Notes under the pieces: generated by a model
Told to the model about the DNA's origin: nothing
The model's input: the letters and a program-made list of their open reading frames with translations, nothing else
Databases searched by the model: none
Part shown: in pieces, positions 8,016 to 16,390 of the stretch
Position numbering within the stretch: the first letter of the stretch is position 1
Layout of the letters: each line of letters opens with the position of its first letter
Translations under genes and position numbers: made by a program
Source: a bacterium
GTDB lineage: Bacteria; SM23-31; JAUVVT01
NCBI GenBank assembly: GCA_030616165.1
Contig: JAUWXV010000049.1
Coordinates: forward strand, 1 to 18,613
Reading direction: 5' to 3'
DNA: 18,613 nucleotides

Positions 8016-9140
8016 TTACTCGAAAACTTGCTTCAATATTGCCTGATTAATCTTTACAGGGTTATTACCAAGCCTTTCTATATTTACATTGTGAATAATT
8101 CTATTAATGTCCGATCGTCTACATACCCCAAGCTTTTTGAAATCAGTTTCCAGGCCTACAGCAAACATTAATTGGTACCATTTTTTTGCAAAATCTTGAG
8201 ATGATTCGCAACCAAATAATTTTCTGATTTCAGCCATAACTTTCACTAAATACCTCTTACCCCTCGTTTCATTTAATGCAGCACTTTTCGGATTAGAATT
8301 AATAATAAAAAATTTACTAAGAGTAAGAGCAACAGCATGTCCATGGGGAATATGATGAAAAACAGTCAAAGGATAAGAAACAGCATGGGCAGCCGTTGTT
8401 TTGCTAATATTAATTGCCCTTCCTGCTAAATGCGCTGCTTCCGCTATTGCTCTACGTGAACTCTTCGTCCCTTTATTTACGGCAGTAACTAAATTGGTCA
8501 GGATTAATTTAATAGCCTTTTTAACATACCGCTTTGATTCTTTGGTAGAGTTAACACTCCAATAAGATTCAATTGCTTGAGATAATGCATCCATTCCGGA
8601 TATAGCAATTTGCTTCTTTGATAAAGATTTTGTCAAGTCTGCATCCACAATTGCTACATCTGGCAAGATATATTTATGGGCTATAGAGTATTTTTTATTT
8701 TTCTTATAAACAACTGCAAAATGGGTTGCCTCGCTTCCGCTGCCAGCAGTTGTTGGTATTGCAATTAAAGGTTTTGTTTTTTTAATGTCAGAACTTAATC
8801 TTACGAAATTCAATTTATCTATTTTATTTACACTAAAAAAATTTATTAATTTTGCCATGTCAATAACACTGCCGCCGCCAATAGCCATAACTACATCAAC
8901 CTTGTTTTTCTTGAATAAGTCTACTCCCAGTTTAACATCTGTAATTTTCGGATCGGAACTGAAATTATTAAAAACAGTTACGTTATAATCTGACAAAATA
9001 TTACCAAGAGACTCTTTTGCTTTGCTTTTACTATAGGATGTTTTTCCTGTAACTAAGAAAATATTCTCTCCAGCAAAGTTCTTAAGCACCTTTTTGCATT
9101 GACTAATCGTGCCAGCTCCTGTGTATTCTTTTTGCATCAT
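8016..9140 (-). CDS. Iron-type (group III) alcohol dehydrogenase, probable phosphonoacetaldehyde reductase (PhpC/FomC-like)
   Basis: This 374-residue Fe-ADH superfamily protein has a nucleotide-binding loop IGGGSVIDMAK near 87-97 and the conserved PTTAGSGSEATHFAV near 129-143. Metal-site residues D184, H252 (AAHAVSYPL) and H266 (PHG) are present. The second metal ligand of typical members, His four residues after the Asp, is Gln188 here (DALSQAIESYWSVNST). As I recall, DALxQAxESYWS also occurs in phosphonoacetaldehyde reductases, but this needs an alignment. The gene overlaps the phosphonopyruvate decarboxylase stop (ATGA), so its substrate is most likely phosphonoacetaldehyde, reduced with NAD(P)H to 2-hydroxyethylphosphonate. 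This step is FomC in fosfomycin and PhpC in phosphinothricin synthesis. It commits the pathway to HEP and away from aminoethylphosphonate. Confidence 0.88.
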   Translation of the reverse strand: MMQKEYTGAGTISQCKKVLKNFAGENIFLVTGKTSYSKSKAKESLGNILSDYNVTVFNNFSSDPKITDVKLGVDLFKKNKVDVVMAIGGGSVIDMAKLINFFSVNKIDKLNFVRLSSDIKKTKPLIAIPTTAGSGSEATHFAVVYKKNKKYSIAHKYILPDVAIVDADLTKSLSKKQIAISGMDALSQAIESYWSVNSTKESKRYVKKAIKLILTNLVTAVNKGTKSSRRAIAEAAHLAGRAINISKTTAAHAVSYPLTVFHHIPHGHAVALTLSKFFIINSNPKSAALNETRGKRYLVKVMAEIRKLFGCESSQDFAKKWYQLMFAVGLETDFKKLGVCRRSDINRIIHNVNIERLGNNPVKINQAILKQVFE

Positions 9141-10264
9141 TTAGATAAAAACTCCATAAAACTATCTTTGTTTTCTTTAAGCGATTTTGGCCTGCTTAAA
9201 TCAATTCTTGAACCACTCTTAACCTTAATTTCTAATAAGGCCGGACCCTCTGTTGTTCTTAAAATCTCTATTCTTTCGCTAATGTCACTAGCTGTGGATG
9301 CCTCTAAACATCTTTTATATCCACAAGCTTTTGCAATATTAACAAAAGATACCGAGAATCCAACAGTTGGTTGTCCACCGACTGAATCATGCGAACCGTT
9401 ATTAATGATGACATGCTTAAAATTGCTTGCCTTCTGTGAACCTATTATTGCCAATGAACCCATATGCATAATAACAGAACCATCACCGTCTAAACAAAAA
9501 ACTTGCCGTGATGGCTTTTCTAGAGCAATTGCTAACGCAATTTGTGAACAATGTCCCATAGATCCTACAACCAGAAAATCTTTATTATGCCCTTGTTCGA
9601 GTTGCTCCCGATATTCATAAAGTTCACGAGAAGCCTTACCTGTTGTTGAAACAACGATATCCCTGGAGTTTAATTTGTCTACAATCAATTTGATAGATTC
9701 TTCCCTTGTTAGCTCAAATGGCGTATCTTTTTTTTGTTCTGGATTATATTCCTTAAATGTGTTTTTTTTTACTACTAATGCAACCGGGGCATTTTTTTCA
9801 GAGGCTATTTTTATAAGGTAATCTAAACAGCCCTTAATCTCTGAATTTGTATCTGGCATAATACGATAAGGGATATCAAGTGTATCGAGAAGTTTTAATG
9901 TAACTTTTCCTTGTTTAACATGTTGGGGTGCATCCTTTATTTCAGGCTCTCCTCTCCAGCCAATTACAATCAGCATAGGTATAGCGTAGACACTTGGATC
10001 ACATAATGACAAAATAGGATTAACTATGTTTCCGAAGCCAGCGTTTTGCATGTAAACTAATGGTATCTTATTCGTAGCCAAGTGATACCCGGCTGCAAGC
10101 GCAATAGCATTGCCTTCATTAGCAGCAATAATATGTTTTTGCTCTGCCGCCCTATCGTCAACACAAGAACAAAATTCTTTGAGAAGTGAATCAGGAACTC
10201 CTGCAAAAAAATCAATGCCATTATCAGTTAAGGCACTGTAAAACTCTAAAGGCGGAATTCCCAT
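9137..10264 (-). CDS. ppd: Phosphonopyruvate decarboxylase
   Basis: This 375-residue thiamine diphosphate enzyme decarboxylates 3-phosphonopyruvate to phosphonoacetaldehyde, the irreversible step that pulls the unfavourable PEP mutase reaction forward. The N-terminal half has the family opening FAGVPDSLLKEFC near 20-32, the cofactor-activating glutamate E50 in AANEGNAIALAAGYHLAT, and QNAGFGNIVNPI near 73-84. The C-terminal half has the ThDP/Mg motif starting GDGS at 260-263 and ending with NN at 288-289, followed by SHDSVGGQPT. The family usually runs about 370-400 residues as one polypeptide, as here. Start ATG 10264 overlaps the pepM stop (TAATG) and has GGAGG seven bases upstream within pepM. 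This adjacency makes the assignment very secure. Confidence 0.97.
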   Translation of the reverse strand: MGIPPLEFYSALTDNGIDFFAGVPDSLLKEFCSCVDDRAAEQKHIIAANEGNAIALAAGYHLATNKIPLVYMQNAGFGNIVNPILSLCDPSVYAIPMLIVIGWRGEPEIKDAPQHVKQGKVTLKLLDTLDIPYRIMPDTNSEIKGCLDYLIKIASEKNAPVALVVKKNTFKEYNPEQKKDTPFELTREESIKLIVDKLNSRDIVVSTTGKASRELYEYREQLEQGHNKDFLVVGSMGHCSQIALAIALEKPSRQVFCLDGDGSVIMHMGSLAIIGSQKASNFKHVIINNGSHDSVGGQPTVGFSVSFVNIAKACGYKRCLEASTASDISERIEILRTTEGPALLEIKVKSGSRIDLSRPKSLKENKDSFMEFLSK

Positions 10265-11565
10265 TAGTAATCCTCCGGAATTAAGGTGAGAATTTCATTA
10301 ACAGGCATACAATATTGTTCAGATGCTTCTTTGCAGCGACCACGCTCAAGAATAGACTGGGCAGTTTTAACCATTGATGGATAAGCACAACGTATTAAAT
10401 GATTTCCGTAGATGACAATGTTTACGCCTAAGTTTTTAAATTCGTCTTCGGTAAAATGAGAAAAGGTAGAAGGCACAACCACTAAAGAGACTCTGTTTTC
10501 TAGTCCGTTATACTGCTGGCAAAATTGCTTTATCTCGCCCCCGTCTTTTTCCTTACTATGAATCATAATCCCGTCTGCCCCAGCATCAATATATGCCTTT
10601 GCCCTTTCCAAAGCATCTTCGATCCCTTTTTTCAAAATCAAACTTTCAATTCTAGCAATAATCATAAAATCTTCTGTTACTAAAGACTTTTTGCCTTCTC
10701 TAATTTTTTCGCAAAAATGCTCAATTGTATCCTGCTTTTGGGTGACATCTGTTCCAAACAAAGAATTGCGTTTAGCTCCAACTTTATCCTCAATAATAAC
10801 TGCTGATACTCCAAGCCGCTCTAGTGTCCTTACCCTAAACCGGAAGTGCTCAATGCTGCCACCGGTGTCACCATCCACAATCATAGGTTTTGTTGTCACT
10901 TCGAAAATCTCTTCTATGGTGCGGAATCTTAACGAAAAATCTACGGCTTCAGTATCAGGTTTTCCCATTGAAGTAGAAAGAGCTAAGCTACTTAGCCATA
11001 TACCCTCAAACTCTTTTACCTGCTCACCATCGGTCACTTTAGTCTTTTCAACAATAAGTCCGGTAATTCCATTGTGAGCTTCCAGAATTCTCACTATCGG
11101 TTTCACAGCAAGCAATCTTCTTAAAGTTTTTAACCTTTTATTTGGCGTAGTGCCCTTTTCCTCCAAAGCATTTATTAATTGTGTTGACGATACCCCTTCT
11201 GTGTATTTGGGTTCAACCAATTTCCCGCCCCATTCTTTTAAGGTATCTAATACGCGTTTGCGTGTTTCTTTCTGTACTCCTCTCCTCCAATCATCCCCAT
11301 GAACAACATAATCGGGTTTTATCTTCCGAAGATTTGGAACATAGTCTAAAGTCTCCTGAGGCACAACCTCAGAGACTCCTTTAATATTTTCAACAATCGA
11401 CTTTCTTTGAGTGTAAGGAATTAATGGCAAGCGTTTGTAACTAGCGATGGCTTCATCGGTCAATAGCCCTACTATCACATACCCTAATTTTTTCGCTTCT
11501 CCTATAATATTCAAATGTCCATGATGAAGCAAATCAGCACTCATACCTACATATACTTTTTTCAT
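10264..11565 (-). CDS. pepM: Bifunctional cytidylyltransferase-phosphoenolpyruvate phosphomutase (Fom1-like)
   Basis: This 433-residue protein joins two enzymes. Residues 1-140 form a TagD/RfaE-type nucleotidyltransferase, with HHGH at 14-17 (the HxGH motif), VHGDDWRRG near 88-96, and TEGVSST at 122-128. Residues about 150-433 are PEP mutase, with [16 protein letters not shown] at 189-204, VDGDTGG at 230-236, and the diagnostic EDKxxxKxNS at 259-268. ARIESL follows at 304-309 and [14 protein letters not shown] at 331-344. PEP mutase creates the C-P bond, making phosphonopyruvate from PEP. The N-terminal domain probably links CMP to the finished phosphonate, as shown for Fom1 with 2-hydroxyethylphosphonate. 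The start is firm: AGGAGG lies five bases before ATG 11565. It begins a coupled operon with the decarboxylase and reductase. Aminoethylphosphonate is a less likely substrate, as no matching transaminase is present. Confidence 0.97.
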   Translation of the reverse strand: MKKVYVGMSADLLHHGHLNIIGEAKKLGYVIVGLLTDEAIASYKRLPLIPYTQRKSIVENIKGVSEVVPQETLDYVPNLRKIKPDYVVHGDDWRRGVQKETRKRVLDTLKEWGGKLVEPKYTEGVSSTQLINALEEKGTTPNKRLKTLRRLLAVKPIVRILEAHNGITGLIVEKTKVTDGEQVKEFEGIWLSSLALSTSMGKPDTEAVDFSLRFRTIEEIFEVTTKPMIVDGDTGGSIEHFRFRVRTLERLGVSAVIIEDKVGAKRNSLFGTDVTQKQDTIEHFCEKIREGKKSLVTEDFMIIARIESLILKKGIEDALERAKAYIDAGADGIMIHSKEKDGGEIKQFCQQYNGLENRVSLVVVPSTFSHFTEDEFKNLGVNIVIYGNHLIRCAYPSMVKTAQSILERGRCKEASEQYCMPVNEILTLIPEDY

Positions 11566-11579
11566 TTATTCCTCCTAAC
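11560..11579 (-). promoter_or_regulatory. Strong Shine-Dalgarno of pepM
   Basis: On the minus strand AGGAGG is followed by AATAA and the ATG at 11565. It is among the clearest ribosome binding sites in the window and fixes the pepM start. The strength suggests efficient translation of the first enzyme of the phosphonate pathway. Confidence 0.75.
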
Positions 11580-11598
11580 CAAGCCACAATAACAAGAT

Positions 11599-13440
11599 TT
11601 ACAAAGCTTCCTGTAAAAAACATTCGTAATTCCGGTAAAAAAAACGCTTCAGGTACACATCTACAAAAGAGGCATCTTCTACATCTACGCCTTCTAAGAC
11701 GCCGGTTTTGAAAAAATCAGTCAATTGCGTCTTGAGTTCATCCGCAGACTCACTATAAACCACTCTCCGCTTGAGAAGATTGAGAGCATCCTCCGTTATT
11801 GAGCACGATTCCTGGTTGACCATGAGGAAAATTGGCCCGGCATATTGCGCTAACACTTGCAAGAGTGGAGTTGATGGGAAATCAAGGACAACAAATTTAG
11901 GATTATCAGATAAAGCTCTATCGATCGGAATGTCATCATAGGAAATATATTTACACCTCTTCATCTCAATATATCTTTGTAGTTCATGATGCGGCTTATG
12001 ATTCCTTAATCCTTTAATCACGGCCTTACCACCTGCACCTGAACCTAAAAAATCGACTATCTGCTTAACCGCTCCAAACTGCAAGTCTCCGCGCCATTTA
12101 ATATTGATTTGACTGTAAAAGGTTGTAATAACAACAGGTATAAAAAGTCCCTGTGAGTTCCTGGGCTTTCCAGCTCTCGAATTTCTTAGAATTGACTTCC
12201 CGTAGATAACATTTGATCCAACTTCTACACAGGTAGGGGACGTATCACCCATACCTTTTGTGACTTCTTTAATATTACTTTTTCCGAACGATAAAAAGTA
12301 ATCTGTATTCTTATAGTCTGTAATATAATGCTGAAAATGATCCGTATAGCTATAAAACCCGCCGTGCTGCCACACTGCAACCTTTCCACCATTCTCTTTC
12401 GTTTTCTTTATCAGAAAATATGAATGTAAATGAACAGGCGGCAAACTAAAAATTGTTAAATATCGCTTTCCTTTACCTAAACAGTTATCCCAAAACATAT
12501 TAATGTAATTCTTCATCCATTTCACATCGCTTAAATACTGAACAATAGTATCCTGAAAAAATTCAGCGAAATTAAACTCAAATTCATGTAAATCGCTTTT
12601 ATAGGGTTTAACAATATACTCATTATTATCAGAATACTTATATTTGAAGAAAACGTCAGCAATCAAAAATTTCAGCAATTTTCTCCATGAATGCAAGAAA
12701 GGTATTTGTCCGCCATGAAAAACCTGCGGAGACATCTTAGCAGAACATTTAAAAGGTTTACAGTAATTAATCACATTATCGTATGCGGGATTAATCAGAA
12801 TATAATCATAGTTTTTTTTGTTAAAGGACATCGTTTTCCAATAAACGAAATTTATCGAAAGTTTTAATAATGATTTTAAATTGTTTGTTTGACTATAGAA
12901 GATTGTTTTAGGCCTTACCTGACAATCCTGATGCTTAAGGATTTTGACTTTTACATTTTTGTTCTTGAAAAAGGCTTCAACTAAGTTGGTAAATGAAGTC
13001 ATGTTGATTAAGAGCCCCCCGTGATTTACACGTTTATTTCTCTGTATTAAAACAACCTCTTCGACAGAGCACTGATTCAGAAAGTCATTGCAAAATGAAA
13101 TGATTCTATACATAGCAGTCCAAAAGCATAGCCAGAAATACTCTAGAGGAAAAGAATCTTCAAATTCGTCAACCATCTTATTAGCCAATAGCAGTTGTTT
13201 CAGGAATTTTTGTGATTCTGCATAAATCCTCTTGGCAATAATAGAACATTTACTCACCTCGGTTACCCTGGGGATATAATACGAAGCCTCAAATTCTTGC
13301 AGCACAACCTGCATCATTGGAAGAAAACTGAGAGGAACCCACAAAGATTCCTTGGAAACAGCATGTCCGTAAGAATCTTTGAAATCCTTCAGATCATTTT
13401 CATCGATCAAGATACACGCCGTTTTACAATCAGATATCAT
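11599..13440 (-). CDS. Large surface-carbohydrate transferase, GT-B-like (LIC12162-family resemblance)
   Basis: This 613-residue soluble-looking protein has the general shape of TagF/LIC12162-type surface polysaccharide transferases. Its best landmark is VAVWQHGGFYSYTDHF around 354-369, a Gln-His-Gly-Gly loop as in GT-B-like transferases of this group. FLSFGKSN follows near 382-389. A second half has VVLDFPSTPLLQVLAQYAGPIFL near 517-539, resembling the donor-binding segment of GT-B folds. It probably transfers a sugar or phospho-group to the cytoplasmic glycan intermediate. Because it sits 33 bases upstream of pepM, it is one candidate for moving the CMP-activated phosphonate to a sugar, but sequence alone does not show this. 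The ATG at 13440 follows an in-frame TGA directly, so no longer start is possible. Its own ribosome binding site is weak, and a 19-codon frame overlaps the start. Confidence 0.72.
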   Translation of the reverse strand: MISDCKTACILIDENDLKDFKDSYGHAVSKESLWVPLSFLPMMQVVLQEFEASYYIPRVTEVSKCSIIAKRIYAESQKFLKQLLLANKMVDEFEDSFPLEYFWLCFWTAMYRIISFCNDFLNQCSVEEVVLIQRNKRVNHGGLLINMTSFTNLVEAFFKNKNVKVKILKHQDCQVRPKTIFYSQTNNLKSLLKLSINFVYWKTMSFNKKNYDYILINPAYDNVINYCKPFKCSAKMSPQVFHGGQIPFLHSWRKLLKFLIADVFFKYKYSDNNEYIVKPYKSDLHEFEFNFAEFFQDTIVQYLSDVKWMKNYINMFWDNCLGKGKRYLTIFSLPPVHLHSYFLIKKTKENGGKVAVWQHGGFYSYTDHFQHYITDYKNTDYFLSFGKSNIKEVTKGMGDTSPTCVEVGSNVIYGKSILRNSRAGKPRNSQGLFIPVVITTFYSQINIKWRGDLQFGAVKQIVDFLGSGAGGKAVIKGLRNHKPHHELQRYIEMKRCKYISYDDIPIDRALSDNPKFVVLDFPSTPLLQVLAQYAGPIFLMVNQESCSITEDALNLLKRRVVYSESADELKTQLTDFFKTGVLEGVDVEDASFVDVYLKRFFYRNYECFLQEAL

Positions 13441-13496
13441 TCAAACGGTATCCCCCCAGTATTTATGTCCATGAGGTGAATTAAAACAATATTCAT
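13437..13496 (-). other. 19-codon open frame overlapping the start of the 613-residue transferase gene
   Basis: ATG 13496 opens MNIVLIHLMDINTGGIPFE and stops at a TGA that overlaps the next gene's ATG (ATGA). AAAGG lies about ten bases upstream. It could be a leader peptide that couples translation, the displaced N-terminus of the next gene after a frameshift (NIVLIH resembles a first beta-strand), or chance. Confidence 0.25.
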
Positions 13497-13570
13497 ATTG
13501 AAGATACCTTTAAAACAACCACATGCCAAAGTTATTCTAATAATTTTCACTCATTTAACCGTTAATGCTT

Positions 13571-15064
13571 TTACGCAGGCGTTGTCTGTTTAAAGACCGT
13601 CATAATTGTTGATTGCAAAGCCTTATCCTCTTTTATTAATTTGCTGTAATATACTATACAACCAATGACACCGATTATTATGAGAAGTAGTGAAGAAGCC
13701 CCTAAGCACCACTTAGCTAACGCTATTACAATAATTACAGGTGTACACGACACGAGGCATTTCAAGAAAATGCCAAATATCTTTGATAATGGTATCCCCA
13801 CAAAGCGAATCATTAATAAACCAAACCCAAAAAGCGTTAAACCATTTAATAAAGAAAACAGGCCTAATGCTACATAAATATTATTTAACAACCCACCAGC
13901 CATAATTGATATGAAACTTATTATAGTAATTACAAAACGGAAAATAAGCATAACCTCTTGTTTTTCTAAGATATTAGCCAAATTTAAAGCCGGGCTCATT
14001 ATGAAGTTGATAAATATTTTAAAACTGAGAATCTGAGCATAAACTCCTGCCTCTGACCAATTTGCTCCAAAAACAAAAGCAAAAATGTTATCTCCGGCAA
14101 CAGCAAGCACCAAAAACGGCAACATGGACATCCAAATCATCTGCTTAAAAAGTTTTTCCACCAATAAAGCATTTGTACCTTCATGTTTTGCTTTTGCTCC
14201 TCTTTGATAAAATACTTCTCCTATTGAACTACCAATAAAAGTCGTCGGAATGCTTAATACGACAAGGCCTAATCCATAATGGCCAATAACTGTTTTGGAA
14301 AAATAAAACGCAAATAAAAATATTATAAGCGTGGTCGAAAAACGGCTAAATAAATCTGTCCAAAGATTATACATGGGGAATTTACGATACCGCTTGATTC
14401 CCTGAACTATATTATGCCATCGAATGCTGCCTTTAAACAATTGTCCACTTTCCTGCCATATTCTACTCCCAAGGACATAACTCATTGTCAACGAACCGGT
14501 TATGCTGCCTACGATTAAACTACCATGTGTTGCAAAACCAGAAAAACCAGCACCGATAAGGATTCCCTTATTTGCTACAGCATTTGAAATTCTCGATATA
14601 GCGATACGGCCAAATCGCTTATTGCGCACATTCCAAAAACGAAATGAAAGATACAGGCCGTGCGCGAATACGTTTATCGGAATCAACCAAAGATAGACAC
14701 CCAGCTCCGGTGCTTTCAGCCAACGCAAAAGGAACTCTGAACCAATCCAAAGAAGCGGTACTGTTAGCATGGTTATAAGCACCGTAAATACAAGACTAAC
14801 GCATAACATATTGGAAGCTACTGCATCTTTTTGGGGCAAAACTATTGAACTGCTGTAGCCTAGACCGGCAAATACAGCAATCGACATTACGATAGAAGCA
14901 AATAAACGAAACGAACCATAAGCATCAGGGAGATATAATCTGGTTATTATAGGCATTAAAATTATACCCAGAATCTGGGTACATAACGGCGCTGAAGCCA
15001 TTTTTAGCACGTCCTTTGCAAATGTATTTTTTTGTGATGGTAATTTCAATTTTGTATTTTCCAT
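13571..15064 (-). CDS. wzx: Wzx-type polysaccharide flippase (MATE/MOP superfamily)
   Basis: This 497-residue integral membrane protein has about 12-14 hydrophobic segments spread over its length. The N-terminal region VLKMASAPLCTQILGIILMPIITRLYLPDAYGSFRLFASI is typical of oligosaccharide flippases (polysaccharide_synt family), with the Leu-Pro-Asp-Ala-Tyr-Gly element near residues 44-49. The protein should move undecaprenyl-pyrophosphate-linked repeat units across the inner membrane, supplying the Wzy-like polymerase at the left edge. Length is normal for the family. The start at 15064 has AAGGTG about 11 bases upstream. The 143-base gap before it shows no convincing terminator, so the gene is probably cotranscribed with the methyltransferase upstream. 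Which repeat unit it carries cannot be inferred. Confidence 0.93.
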   Translation of the reverse strand: MENTKLKLPSQKNTFAKDVLKMASAPLCTQILGIILMPIITRLYLPDAYGSFRLFASIVMSIAVFAGLGYSSSIVLPQKDAVASNMLCVSLVFTVLITMLTVPLLWIGSEFLLRWLKAPELGVYLWLIPINVFAHGLYLSFRFWNVRNKRFGRIAISRISNAVANKGILIGAGFSGFATHGSLIVGSITGSLTMSYVLGSRIWQESGQLFKGSIRWHNIVQGIKRYRKFPMYNLWTDLFSRFSTTLIIFLFAFYFSKTVIGHYGLGLVVLSIPTTFIGSSIGEVFYQRGAKAKHEGTNALLVEKLFKQMIWMSMLPFLVLAVAGDNIFAFVFGANWSEAGVYAQILSFKIFINFIMSPALNLANILEKQEVMLIFRFVITIISFISIMAGGLLNNIYVALGLFSLLNGLTLFGFGLLMIRFVGIPLSKIFGIFLKCLVSCTPVIIVIALAKWCLGASSLLLIIIGVIGCIVYYSKLIKEDKALQSTIMTVFKQTTPA

Positions 15065-15208
15065 TACTGCTTTTTCACCTTATCCCTGATTCCACAAAAA
15101 AATATTCCATCGAGCGTGAAAAAATATAACATAAAGTCTGAGTTCACCTATATTTTGGAGCGGGGCGGAAACATGTCAGGAGGAATGATTTATTATGTGT
15201 TCTTTTTA

Positions 15209-16330
15209 TTATAAAGACAACTTGCCCGGCGACACGAAGAAGAGATTTTTTCTGGATGAATTGAGAAGTGTATCCGCCTCGAAATAATCAAACTTCCTGT
15301 CTTTAAAAAATTTCGGCAACTCATCCGGATGAAGCATTGTGTTTGGATCATAGCCGTCATATGTAGTCAATACTACTGCAGAATTTATTGACTCAGGGAA
15401 TCTTTTAAAGTTATCAACGTAATTTTTGACTATATTATTTGGCATTTCAACAAAAGACTGTGAGTTCATAAATATATCTACGGCGCTCTCAAATTTTTCA
15501 ATTTGCCACGGTGCGATACAAAAAATTTCAATATTGTCGTCTGCAGAAAATTTTATTGAATCCAGATGCTTTAGAGTTCTGAAGTCTAAAACCTCGGTTC
15601 CGTAAAACGCCTTTAGATATTGTGTTCCAACATAAAGATTAGGGGGAATGTCGAGATATAAAACTTTTCTAATATTTTTATAGTTTTCAAGCAAAAGGTG
15701 TATGTTAGCTCCGAATCCTCCCCCGATTTCAAATATCGATTTAGCCTCATTAAATTTGATACGCGAAGCAATATTGTCATGCTGTTCAAGAAGGTTTAAA
15801 TAATGAACAGATAAGTCCTGTCCGTCTATTTTGGCCTTTGCTAAACATTTACCCAAAAGTGAATAAGGTACATTATATTTTTTCAGAAGCTCTTTTGTTT
15901 TCTCTTTTAAATTAAGAATTTCTTGAGCATAAACTATACTCATATTTGCGTATAATTTAGTCCATCGCACCTGGGCTTCGAATATAACACTCAGCGGATA
16001 AGTATTCATCACCCACCGGGAGAGCCGTCCCTTAAAACCATGGTTATATGAGTTTCGAATATCTATAAACAAGTTGTCAGCATAGCTCAAACCAATAGCG
16101 TTTTTCGAGCCTCTAAAATCTCCTATGCCGCATCTTTTTATTTCATTCGCCGCATTTTTAGCTTTGGTAGCCCAGTAGGGGCCTGGGCGATAGAGAGGTG
16201 GCTGACCCTTTGAATCATTGAGCATGATGTCAAAAAGTTCAAAGTCATCTTTTAGCTCTATTTTTTGATTTGCCTCTGTTGAAAGTAAAACATTTTTTTG
16301 CGTATCCATATCGTCTCTTCTACTCATCAT
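15209..16330 (-). CDS. Putative sugar O-methyltransferase (NanM-like family)
   Basis: This 373-residue protein resembles the putative sugar O-methyltransferase family named after NanM. The SAM-binding motif I is FEIGGGFGAN at 200-209, followed by LYLDIPPNLYVGTQYLKAFYG near 225-244, which is characteristic of this family. The N-terminal 180 residues, including PLYRPGPYWATKAKNA near 45-60 and HGFKGRLSR near 97, would form the sugar-recognition part. It likely O-methylates one sugar of the surface glycan, either the nonulosonate or a neighbouring hexose. The annotated start at 16330 has only a weak ribosome binding site. A later ATG at 16309 follows AGAAGAGA and may be the true start, giving a protein seven residues shorter. 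There is a 60-base gap to the upstream gene. Confidence 0.82.
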   Translation of the reverse strand: MMSRRDDMDTQKNVLLSTEANQKIELKDDFELFDIMLNDSKGQPPLYRPGPYWATKAKNAANEIKRCGIGDFRGSKNAIGLSYADNLFIDIRNSYNHGFKGRLSRWVMNTYPLSVIFEAQVRWTKLYANMSIVYAQEILNLKEKTKELLKKYNVPYSLLGKCLAKAKIDGQDLSVHYLNLLEQHDNIASRIKFNEAKSIFEIGGGFGANIHLLLENYKNIRKVLYLDIPPNLYVGTQYLKAFYGTEVLDFRTLKHLDSIKFSADDNIEIFCIAPWQIEKFESAVDIFMNSQSFVEMPNNIVKNYVDNFKRFPESINSAVVLTTYDGYDPNTMLHPDELPKFFKDRKFDYFEADTLLNSSRKNLFFVSPGKLSL

Positions 16331-16390
16331 TCCATATCAGCAGGATAAATACATTCGCCCTTATTTTTACTATACGCACCGCAATATGCT

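Noticed and set aside
9099-9620. Plus-strand open frame of 173 codons
   Set aside because: It is antisense to the well-supported phosphonopyruvate decarboxylase and the reductase start, with a Cys/Ser/Pro-rich non-protein-like composition.
3402-11565. A complete fosfomycin biosynthesis cluster
   Set aside because: The first steps match, but no HppE-type epoxidase, FomD-type hydrolase or fosfomycin kinase was seen, and the surroundings are glycan genes. Only the early pathway is claimed.
15064-15147. A 27-codon GTG frame ending in a TAATG overlap with the flippase start
   Set aside because: It has a poor start context and AT-rich translation, and stop/start overlaps of this kind arise easily by chance. 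It was not listed as a gene.
15174-15210. AGGAGG followed by ATG on the plus strand
   Set aside because: It opens only a nine-codon frame in a region where all genes run the other way, so it is taken as chance.
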